Below, one piece after another: positions 1 to 8,222 of a stretch of 20,393 bases of DNA. Source of the DNA: Bondarzewia mesenterica (taxonomy: Eukaryota; Basidiomycota; Agaricomycetes; Russulales; Bondarzewiaceae); the NCBI GenBank assembly GCA_004802705.1, contig SGPL01000577.1, positions 1-20,393 of the forward strand. Reading direction: 5' to 3'. A program made the translations under genes and the position numbers. The notes below the pieces were generated by a model. It was not told the DNA's origin and did no database searches. It was given only the letters and a program-made list of their open reading frames with translations. How positions within the stretch are numbered: position 1 is the stretch's first letter; every line of letters starts with the position of its first letter.

Positions 1-29
1 TGCACGTACAAATGGCACCCGCCATGCCA

Positions 30-96
30 GCACCAGCTGTCGGCGGGATGAAGAGCAATTCTAACTGTAACGCTGCGCCAGGCCGACAGCTGGTGC
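30..96. repeat. 15-bp perfect inverted repeat (hairpin)
   Basis: The arms at 30-44 (GCACCAGCTGTCGGC) and 82-96 are exact reverse complements, separated by a 37-nt spacer. The pairing stops at once on both sides. The arms are GC-rich and sit in a GC-rich stretch with further GGCAC and CAGTGCC words up to about 240. It could be a cruciform site, a foldback, or the terminus of a mobile element whose other end lies outside the window. I found no second copy of the arm inside the window. Confidence 0.6.
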
Positions 97-621
97 AACT
101 GCACCGGGGGTCTTGTCGACAGTCGGATGCACGCACAGTGATGCCGACTTGACGGGAGCCACCTATGTTTGGCACTGTCGAGGCGACGACGAGGCGAATG
201 CCACGCCAGTGCCAGGTCATCGGCTGGCAGGCAGATCACCATCATGAATGGCGTTTGCGCCTCGTTCTCTCGTTGGTGCGCTATTTCTTGACAAATGATG
301 AATCATATTTGAATACTAAGCTCACGAAATGGATCTCCCCAATGCCACTCTCATTTCCTCATAGTGTGGACACCCTTCTTTGCCTCGATTCTTCCCTTTT
401 CCTCCACCATGCTAGAATACTGACTAGACCGAGCGACAACGAAATAGGAAGTCCTTTGATTCTCATCATATGGGTCGAAGGCACGCATAGCGTTGCCGAC
501 TAGGTGACGATGAGACAACACCGTGCTCGAGTCAGGAGATCATCGATCATCACTGGCATGATGCAAGTCGCGATATTCCATCCTGCTTTTACCTCTATCA
601 GACCTCGAATCCTTGGCTCAC
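97..621. other. no recognisable gene
   Basis: There is one open frame of 112 codons on the + strand (165-503). It has no family-like motif, no convincing promoter and a composition close to its surroundings, so I do not call it a gene. The stretch just before 621 carries no identifiable exon of the SDR fragment that follows. Confidence 0.5.
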
Positions 622-868
622 CTTGACCTCTGTGGTAGTAGCGGCATCGGGACGTTGCACATCGCCTCTCGCAGAGTCTCCATTGCGGTACACTATTATT
701 CCTCTCAAGCCAAAGCAGACTCACTCGTCTCGGATCTCCTCACTCCTAACCATCCATCAAAGCCACCGCATTCCACGCTGATTTAGGTAATTATGCAGCT
801 GTATGCAATTTGCACAAGCAGATGGTCGCACCGGCGTTCCAACCGACGTTCTCATACCAGCGCAAGCT
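622..868 (+). pseudogene. fragment of a short-chain dehydrogenase/reductase (SDR)
   Basis: Three consecutive reading frames on the + strand give pieces in the order expected for the N-terminal Rossmann part of a classical SDR (3-oxoacyl-ACP-reductase-like). About 631-751 reads CGSSGIGT, a degraded TGxxxGIG cofactor loop, and then SIAVHYYSSQAKADSL, the beta-2/alpha-2 segment. After a frameshift near 752-756 comes KATAFHADLGNYAAV, the beta-3 Asp region that contacts the adenine. After a second shift near 830 comes TGVPTDVLI, the strand before the usual NNAG motif, which reads differently here. The catalytic Ser-Tyr-Lys part is missing. With two frameshifts and no rest of the gene this is a relic. 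The family call rests on motif order, with moderate certainty. Confidence 0.55.
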
Positions 869-1060
869 GCATCCGACGACGATGACAGGTTCAGGAATGA
901 CTTCGATGGTTCCCTCACACCCCATATCTTCAGGACTCACCGTTCGATTTCCTGATCTAGAGGTACCAAAAANCAATATAGTCAGTAACATCTATCATTC
1001 GTTCCTTTCGGGTGGAACAAAGAAAAATAGGATTGACACTGACCATGAGCGGATGCGCAG

Positions 1061-1499
1061 TGTGATCAAGAATGGGTTCGCGGTAAAGGACGAGCATAAC
1101 ATGCTCGTCGAACAGGCGCTGCATGACGCGGACCGCGTGGAATATTTCCAAGGTATGACAGCCACGCTGCTCGCCACTGCTGTCGAGGACGGAGTCGATA
1201 TTAAGGCTTATTTCCCCTGGAGTGGGTGTCTGACTCTTCCTGTGTCCTGTAACACTGACCGAATAATTGAAAATGGGTTACATCCCTCTGCAGGCTTGTT
1301 GGATAACTTCAAATGGTAAGCATTCATTTCTTTTTGAGAAATTGTTTCTCCCTCCATTCTCGATAGGTGGATGTAATAATTATATTTTGTCTGGTCCATC
1401 TACAGGGCGGATGGGTATGTGACGCGATTTGGAGTCACGTACATCGATTACGAGATGCAGAGACGGTACCCCAAAGATTCGGCGAAGTTCCTCACCAAG
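1061..1499 (+). pseudogene. C-terminal fragment of a GH1 beta-glucosidase
   Basis: Three exons splice cleanly. 1061-1221 reads NGFAVKDEHNM..ALHDADRVEYFQG..EDGVDIKAYFPWS. 1294-1315 reads LLDNFKW. 1406-1499 reads ADGYVTRFGVTYIDYE and YPKDSAKFLTK. The introns are 1222-1293 and 1316-1405, both GT..AG and in phase, and an acceptor (GCAG) precedes 1061. This is the conserved aglycone-binding and C-terminal block of family GH1 (retaining beta-glucosidases, (beta/alpha)8 barrel). The nucleophile motif, normally [I/V]TENG, reads VIKNG here, so the catalytic Glu is Lys at 1068-1070 and the preceding Thr is Ile. The usual LLDNFEW is LLDNFKW. The frame ends at a donor-like GTACGA (1500) and no last exon (WF..) follows. 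The first two thirds of the gene are absent. It is a dead fragment lying directly behind the SDR piece. Confidence 0.8.
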
Positions 1500-2186
1500 G
1501 TACGAATTCTCCCTTTTCCTCCCCCCTCCTTTCTTGCGCTTTCATCCTTCTAAGCAAAAGCAAAAGCCGACGACTGTATGAAGGCCCTTATGAGACAAAA
1601 ATGCTGGCACATGCAACACAGCCAGCAATTTACAAGTATTCTCCTGCACAGTCGTAGAAAGTTAGATTTCTATAGCAATATCTGTAAATATAACAATATA
1701 TTCAAATATTGGATGAACACTCGCCCTCATATATTATGCCAGATAAGCTCTCGCGCTCAGTGACATCATCAACTCCCAATATATCCAGATTTATTCATAT
1801 ATCCCTCGCATGCAACGGCATCCATATATTCCGATATTTCTGGCTATTTCATTTTGCATTGCCACACCTCGTAAATTTTTCTAGATTTTGGCCATCCATA
1901 TTCCAGTACCTGGTTCTCCGAATTCTAGGCATCGCCACCTATAGTCAGTGCGCTCGTACTCAATCTATCGAAAGCAAATCTCTGTTCCTAGTTACTGCAG
2001 TGTTTCTCCTTCGTCGCTCCTCTCTTTCATCCCCTCATTCAATTCTCATTCGGAACCCCAATTATATGAGTGACCAACCAGTCAAATGGCCTGGATGTTT
2101 TTTTTTTCCAGGTCATTTGTCGCCCGTTCGGCCATCCTCCTTTTCCCTCTTTTCTTGTGACCATATCCACACGGTACTGCTGCACC
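1500..2186. other. AT-rich intergenic stretch, no gene recognised
   Basis: The stretch from about 1640 to 1930 is rich in ATAT words (AATATATTCAAATATTGG, CCATATATTCCGATATTTC). It begins directly behind the truncated GH1 fragment and ends before the Cys-motif gene. A T10 tract at 2098-2107 followed by CCAG looks like a splice acceptor, so an untranslated or upstream exon of the next gene may lie here, but nothing confirms it. Confidence 0.5.
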
Positions 2187-5100
2187 ATGCCCAACATTCT
2201 TTCCAAACTATATCCACGTTATAATTGTGTTTCTTGCCATACATGTGGTGCATTTACAATCTGGGAGGTCAATGATGGCCAGCCAACCACTCGTCATGTA
2301 AGATATCCTCTTTTGTGCTCGTCTTATAAAATTTTCACTCGAGAATACTATGTGTAAAGGTTCCTTTACATGCGGAAGAAGTCTGTGACTGTGGCCACAC
2401 TTGGTGGACACATGGCCTTGGTGCCACACTTCCTGCATCGTATCCTCACCCGCAATTGCCAAGACGTGGCTATGGCTCCATTTGTGGAGGCTTCGATTCA
2501 GTGAGGCGTCGCTGAATTATGCATTACTAATCATCATCTCACTCCGAACGCCTATAGCCTACTCTTCAATGGTCTTCCACCACGGTTTGCCGTTGTGGAC
2601 GCATGTATCGTGAACACCAACCATTCATTTCTAGGTTGGCATTAGCATTGTACACCATATCACTATTGTTATACTGACCATGTTTTGCGTTAGCACGAAC
2701 GAGACTGCCCACGTTTTGCCTGCTTCCATACCTGTGCCGCAACTCACTCCTGTAGAGCTGCACGTGCAACCTATCTCCAACATCTTTCAAGGATTACCGA
2801 CTCCAGTTCAAGGTTCCACTGCCACTCGGCGCACAGCTGCTATCCTTCGCAATCTTTATAATGACCAGCAAAATCAGGCTCATACTCGCCATCCTCGTCA
2901 TCTCTATCCTACAACTGCCTCGTCTATCATTGGAGTGCCGTCCGTGACTACCAATCCTTTCGAGTCTTCAGATCAAATTACAATCATGATATATCCTCAA
3001 GTGGTATGTATGCATTGCTCTGGTTGGCACACCGTTCGCTCATATTCTTTCTCCTCAGCTCCTTGGATCCATCTATGATAGCGGTGCACACCCTTCACAA
3101 TAGCCGCGCCTGACGCTAACTGATGCACCGGCATACTATGAGCNTTTTCNCTTTGCTCAGTTGTGTTTTTCGACTGCCCTGCCACGCATTGGCCCTGTTT
3201 GGAAGGACCTCGACATTGCATTAGCGAATCATTTGACCACTGTCGGGCTCACCATGCCTCCNCCGCCATCACTTCCATCTGNGGANAATTCTGCCGCTCA
3301 TCGCTCACCAACNGATCCTCGATTCTCTGATCTTCATTGGCANCTACTACGGCTCTCGCGCAAGAATACCGCCACCNCCTCGTATAATCTGGAGGCTCAT
3401 CCAGACATCACTGCAGNGACGTTCACTCTTGCNGAGCTGGCCAAGACCATGAAAAGATTGCCAGTACCCGAGGAAAATAGTCGTACCTTTGCGATCTGGG
3501 TTGGTAAGTATGCCGCATTTGTTCATCACACTCTCATGCTCAGACGCTTATAAAAATTGCAGTTCCACGCTATGGAAACATCGAAGGACCCATCAGTTCA
3601 CTATCGCCAACTCCTCTTCACTCGGATGCCGAGTTGGACAGAGATCTCCAAAACCTCGTCCACCCATGCTTCAATGTGCGAGTGCTGGCCACTCTGCCAA
3701 GTTATCTTTACAAGGTTNTCAAAGGACGCNGCATATCCATCCCTCGTGAGCCGTCAGAGTGCTTTATTGCAGAATGCCCGGGCAGTGTACCTCTCTTATA
3801 TACTGGAAACACGGTAAGTCTCTAATTTGTGCTGGTTGATAACCTATCTAATGCAATACCCTCGCTTCAGATCCCATATCCTNAATCTATACTGCAGGTT
3901 GAAGGCTTGGCNTCTTGGCAANGAGTGGTGNNTGCGCGCTGTGACTGTCATTACATAGCATGACTGATCACCTTGTTATAGTACNGATCCCACCGTGCTC
4001 CCTCAACTGTTGTCCGTGCCCCAGCTGTTGAAGNGTCTGTGATAGCGGCCCTTCCATCATCATCTCGCCATAGAGAGTCTCCCNCTATGGAGGTTTCTGG
4101 CATTGTCTCCTCGCGTCCTGATATTTCAAGCCTGCGACATTTCGATCCATTGTTCCNCCCACAGGTTAGCCTCAATCTTCAGTCCCATCGAGAATCAAGC
4201 ACTGATTGCCTTGCTGTTGTTGCATGCTCACTAGCTGAATTCATTTTTGCCGCTTTCACACAGCCTTGNGACAGGCTCNTCCTCAGGCTCTGCTTCATCT
4301 CTAATTCATCCTCGCTCACCCGGTGATGNNGTATGTCTCCTCTAATCTCTGTTCAAANCTTGTCTTACAAAGCCCNGATCATCACTAGCNATATGATCTA
4401 CGTCCAGCTGCACGCCGTCGCTTCTCTCTGGCTCAAGTAAGTGATACGTTGTTTTTCTTATGTCTTGAGCTGTATCGTNATTAAAAACTGGCAGGACGAC
4501 CCCATTGCNCNTNATATGCCTGCAGATTGTCAGGCAACTGAGGTCACGGCCGACACGCTTGCTTGGTCNGAAGCTCCATATCCCCATATGCCAACAGAGT
4601 ATGAAATACGCCCCATTCAACAGCGGCCTTTAATTCAGGGTGAAGACGTGGCCAGTCTNTCTGAGGTCGCACTTTGGATGTCAGTTGTCAATGGTTTGGT
4701 CGATGTAGCAGAGGCCATGCNTAACCATGACATCCTCAACATCGATGGTCCTCAGGTTGCCATTGTAGCCTCTACGTTTCTAAAATTAGTCNCCCATCTG
4801 CATATCNATGTTTCTGAANNGCCCATTTGGATGAACCCACCTGGTATATGGGCTTGCGAGGACCCCAATGGTTCCCTCTTTTCTTTGCTGCATGACCACA
4901 GGATGTTTCGTGTGTACGTTCTCCCTCTCNGAATCATTCTGTTTACCTCTAGATGCTAATTTCTTGATTAGGGGCGGAACAGATGTGGGCAATGCGGGGG
5001 GTTGGCCGCGGCGTCNAGAAATCAGTCTTCCATCACATCTTAGCTATTGACCTGCCACAGGCAAGCAGTTTTTGGCAGGCGGCTGGCCCCGTATTATTGT

Positions 5101-6422
5101 CCCGCAGTTTTTGATGGTCACTTCNGCACCNCGCGTCGCTCAATGGCGTGCGTATGGATCCATCATCATGCTTCATATGCTGCGATATGGCGNGCCCTTG
5201 CCTGTGTCCCCTTTTTTGATTTTATTGCTCATAATGGGGCCGGAGGGCTTGCATTTGTCATCCGCAGCCATAGGAGCATTGGACAGTCAGCTGGTGGATA
5301 CGCTGNAGCCATGGCTTGATCAACNATATGATGAGCCTTTGCCGATCAACCCTTTCCACCCTGTGAACCAATTTTTGATTGAGCACATGTCTCATTTGGT
5401 CTCACAGGTAAGTACTCGTCNTTCTCACCATACAGACTTGCCTGTAAAAGTTATGTACTCACGTTCTCTTCTAGCCCTCTGTCATCCCCTCTGAGNGCAG
5501 TGAGGATGAACATGGTGCTTGGACCGAAAGGATCATCTCCGCGTTGGCCTTGAAACATCCCTCACCTTGGGAGTTNTCAGAATTCATTGCGCTGAAGGAT
5601 GGCTTTGACATGCAACTGGCTGCAGTTTCGTCCACTGCACCNGTGCCAACATTCCTGACGGCAAGTCCTCACCTTCTGAACTGCCGATATGTATGCGTGT
5701 TCTCACTGCATCTTTCTTAGTCCTTNNCTGAGGCTTTCCCTCAAATGGCACATTATGCCCGAGCNATCATTGTCGCATTGTACAACCAGANGGTGACCTC
5801 TGTTTCGGAAGTTATTGATCATATCAACAGCACCGCGANGCACGAAGCGGCAGATGGGACAACCGCGCAGTACATGGTCATCTTCATGGAANGCCTGCGG
5901 AACTACTTNCATGGCGTTGGCCACCCCAAACACCCTGATTGCATGTCCGGAGAGCTTCTCCCTAAGGAGGAGTACGANTCACAACAAAATAACACTCTCC
6001 TTAGGGTGCGTCTCTTCCTGAAGGCGATCACCGCTTCTGAGATGCTACCCCCAAAGGACAAATGGGAGATAGCNGTGAGTTCCCTCCTTGTATTAGGTCA
6101 GTTCGCGCAAATCATGTTGGTTCTNGCTGCCTGTAGCTGCGTTTCCGAGGTGACGATCCNGAAGCACACCCAAANGTGAGTAGATAGTATTGTGTTGCTT
6201 TCATGTCCATACGGTGCTGATTGGGCTTGTGCGAGTGTTTAGGCTGCAGGCCCACCAGCGTTTCACATCCACACCTGCTTCAGNTNCGTGNACATCACCT
6301 TAACGCGGGATCTCNGGACATTGCTGGTGGGCAGGGAGAAGGACTCTGAAGTGCGTGTCCAGCGAGCNTTTGATGCCTGGATCCACATGCAGCTGCTGGC
6401 AACCGATTACAATGCCTTGTAA
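2187..6422 (+). pseudogene. large multi-exon Cys-motif gene with HECT-like C-terminus, probably broken
   Basis: Exons with consistent phases: 2187-2297, 2360-2500, 2558-2634, 2694-3003, 3059-3503, 3563-3813, about 3871-3960 (end unclear), 3982-4164, about 4260-4330, 4389-about 4437, 4495-4909, 4972-5407, 5475-5660, 5721-6074, 6137-6175 and 6243-6422 (TAA). Total about 1,100 codons. The ATG at 2187 was chosen because the Cys-rich frame opens there. N-terminus: a CxxC pair (CVSCHTC), then CDCGHTWWTHG, then CRCGRMYREHQP, a repeated CxCGxxYxxH pattern that suggests metal binding. The middle is Ser/Pro-rich. About 4495-6074 is a folded region (AEQMWAMRGVGRG, PVSPFLILLLIMGPEGLHL, FLEAFxxL-like blocks, LRNYxHGVGHPKHP, RLFLKAITASEMLP). 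The end reads FHIHTCF and, 47 residues after the Cys, a stop. HTCF resembles the catalytic Cys motif of HECT E3 ligases, so a ubiquitin-ligase-like role is possible but unproven. I recall this architecture as a repeated, uncharacterised mushroom family. Lesions: TAG at 3101-3103 in an otherwise continuous frame, and a 1-nt loss near 5060. Many N bases limit certainty. Confidence 0.6.
5661..5720 (+). other. GC-AG intron
   Basis: Exon 13 of the HECT-like gene ends CTGACG at 5660. The intron opens with GCAAGT rather than GTAAGT and closes with TTCTTAG at 5720. Both flanking exons are in phase 0 and the reading frame continues (..PTFLT, then the block ending AFPQMAHYAR). GC-AG introns are a known minor class and normally keep a strong donor otherwise, as here. 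Confidence 0.6.
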
Positions 6423-6799
6423 TTNGGCTCCTTTTTTTTCATAGCGAGATTTGTACTTCCGCAGGCAGGGAGCATCAGAGACTTGCAGTAGAGAAATTGT
6501 ACTTGTGTGATCATACATTGCACATGATGTGCTTTGATACCGGTATACTGTTGAGAATGACAACTACCATACATGAACTGTCATTGTCTGTGTGCTNCGA
6601 TTGCCTCATACTCATCATTCTATTTTTGTTTTCGCGTGCGAACTATCTACTGGCAAATGAGCATCACCGCAATCTTAATGTAGGATCAGACAAAGTCCAC
6701 CGACAAGAAGTTGGGGACGACTGAGGACCAGCCTGGGACTTGTTGTTCCTCGTCGCTCTGTATCGAAGCGGAGTACATGTTTTCACTTCAATTTTCGAT
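6423..6799. other. 3' flank of the HECT-like gene, no further gene recognised
   Basis: Two further N bases (6425, 6597) show that the multicopy sequence continues past the stop codon. On the minus strand 6690-6780 there is a short open frame (SDEEQQVPGWSSVVPNF) that could be the far end of the left-arm gene, but it has no counterpart in the right arm, so I do not extend the arm through it. Confidence 0.4.
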
Positions 6800-7120
6800 C
6801 GGTGTGTACGCTTTGCGATTTGGATATGGTGAGATTCACGCATATTGTGCCGTCCAACCGTGCAACACGACGAGAATGAGTTATAAACATCGCGCAGGAT
6901 GGGGACATAGCCTGCAACATACCTGCACACCCAAAAAACCGTCCGCAATCATGACCTGCCCCATGCATGCAGCATAACATCCATCCTGCCAAATGTCCCT
7001 CACAGTATTCGCGCAGCTGGGACTCAGAAACGCCGCGACCTCATTGAGCAGCTGAATCGCGTCCACCATTCTGGCCACTTCACTCGCAATCTCAGCACGT
7101 CCAGCGTGCGAGTCACATGG
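6800..7120 (-). pseudogene. left-arm copy of an unrecognised short gene, decayed
   Basis: On the minus strand, 7120 down to 6923 reads AEIASEVARMVDAIQLLNEV and onward. It is a paralogue of the right-arm gene near 10199, sharing MxxxxLLNEV and, after frame changes, the donor GTATGT (6922) with the same following bases. In the right arm the matching intron ends in TTGCAG; here the corresponding bases are TTGCAC (complement at 6860-6866), so the acceptor is lost. The TATAAA found in the right arm is CATAAA here. Together with frame disagreement this suggests a dead copy. No protein family was recognised. Confidence 0.4.
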
Positions 7121-7202
7121 ACGGAGTGGAACGCCCTAACGGGGTTTTCTGTCCGCTGGGCAGAGTGGTCGTAGCCGTTTCTGCGGACAATCAGAACTTT
7201 AT

Positions 7203-7660
7203 GGGGGACGAGGTTATCACTTCGTCGTCCCCCTTTCCTTCCATTCAAGTTGGGGGTAGGCCTTCCCCACACACTCTGAATATAATCTCACTGTATTGGG
7301 GATGAGGTCATTACTTCCTTGTCCCCCTTTCCGTTCCTTGGGGGCGAGGGTGTCACTTCCTCGCCCCGCCTTCCTATTCATTTCTTTCCATTCCACGGGG
7401 GACGAGGGTGTCAATTCCTCGCTCCCCCTTCCTTTTCTTTCCCTTCCTCNGGGACGAGGGTNTCANTNCCTCGCCCCCCCTGCCTATTCCGTTTCTTTCC
7501 GTGGGGACGAGGGTATCAATTCCTCGCCCCCCCTGCCTATTCGTTTCTTGCCGCGGGGACGAGGGTATCAATTCCTTGCCTCCCCTTCCTTTTCTTTCCC
7601 ATTCCTTGCGGACGGCGATCGCACGTCCTCACACCCCCTTCCTTTTCTTTCCTGTCCCAT
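7203..7660. repeat. GC-rich minisatellite, about 53-bp period
   Basis: Unit starts near 7340, 7397, 7450, 7503, 7555 and 7609 give spacings of 57, 53, 53, 52 and 54, with more diverged units near 7204 and 7298. The core is GGGGACGAGGGTATCAATTCCTCG, in which CGAGG and CCTCG form a small palindrome, followed by a pyrimidine-rich CCCCCCTTCCTTTTCTTTCC tract. N bases at 7450-7478 fall inside one unit. Long open frames across this stretch are by-products of the repeat, not genes. Confidence 0.8.
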
Positions 7661-7803
7661 CAGTCTGTGGTCTTGTTCGTCAGCACGCCCATTGGTTATG
7701 TCTTCTGACGCACCTTGTCTGCTCCAGTTTGATTCACTGAACATCCAACATATGCGGCCTATTGATGAATTTGACATCATCCCGCACTGTGTCAAGACTG
7801 ATG

Positions 7804-8137
7804 GAGAGCATGGACAGCATCGACGCCTTGGCAAGGACGACCACGTCTCTGCATGTGGCCGAGCGTCGTGACACATGTGTCAAATCCGAGCCTGTCTGTG
7901 AGTACGTCCTTGACGTGCATGGCGTGGATTGGCCTAAGGTCCAAATCCTGCGCGGCCTCTGTGACAATGATGATCATCTTGTGTTTGCCGATCGCGCGGT
8001 GCTAACAGAGCAGGATCAGACTTGGGCGCCAAGAAATAGCAGTGTGACTGACACGCTTGATGGCCTCGCACATCTCGTCCTCCCACGGATTCACCTTTAA
8101 TGGGCATTCGGGAATGCAAATGCAATCGGCGCTGGAG
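7804..8137 (-). pseudogene. fragment of a 6-phosphofructokinase gene (eukaryotic ATP-PFK)
   Basis: On the minus strand an exon at 8137-8055 reads SADCICIPECP..NPWEDEMCEAIK. A 53-nt GT..AG intron (8054-8002) splices it precisely to HRAIGKHKMIIIV at 8001, continuing EAAQDLDLRPI, then VLTDRLGFDT, then VTTLGHMQR and PCQGVDAVHAL down to 7804. These are the successive conserved blocks of fungal ATP-dependent phosphofructokinase around the fructose-6-phosphate site (usual IFIPE, WEDEMC, IVxxEGA, DTRxTxLGHxQRGGxP). The Arg of DTR, which contacts fructose 6-phosphate in bacterial PFK, is Cys here; GG of QRGG is RG; about nine residues (the YDR region) between PC and QG are missing. Only a small part of the roughly 800-residue enzyme is present. 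Non-functional as PFK. Confidence 0.85.
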
Positions 8138-8222
8138 CTAAGGTAGGGGAAATCGGTTATCTTGCCTGAGGGCATCGCAATCAGGCTATATGCGTAAATG
8201 ACTAGTGGAGTTTGCCACGTAC

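Larger units (their letters stand above)
6800..7660 (-). repeat. left arm of the inverted repeat
   Basis: The reverse complement of this segment aligns by eye along its length with 9712-10430, with indels. The strongest blocks are the two minisatellite-proximal motifs, TTCTGATTGT, CGCAGAAAC(G/A)GCTACGACCACTCT (7165-7190 region) and the intron-containing part near 6860-7070. The outer limit near 6800 is where similarity fades. The inner limit is the last minisatellite unit. Confidence 0.6.

Noticed and set aside
30..96. Helitron 3' terminal hairpin
   Set aside because: Helitron hairpins have short loops and are followed by CTRR. Here the loop is 37 nt and no CTRR terminus follows closely.
165..503. 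112-codon + strand open frame
   Set aside because: No motif, no promoter, no splice support; the length is expected by chance on two strands of this composition.
1773..1785. 13-mer CTCCCAATATATC shared in inverted orientation with 16018-16030
   Set aside because: A single 13-base match in AT-rich sequence over 20 kb is expected by chance, and flanking bases do not align.
2298..2357. extension of the first Cys-motif ORF past 2297
   Set aside because: It is intronic: GTAAGA donor at 2298 and AAAG acceptor at 2359 restore a Cys-rich frame, whereas the read-through ends in an unrelated tail.
7203..7660. CRISPR-like array
   Set aside because: The units are contiguous with no unique spacers, and the genome is eukaryotic. 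It is a minisatellite.
7296..7871. 191-codon + strand frame and its overlapping 129- and 110-codon frames
   Set aside because: All run through the 53-bp minisatellite. The three frames are open because the unit lacks stops, and the end overlaps the PFK fragment on the other strand.
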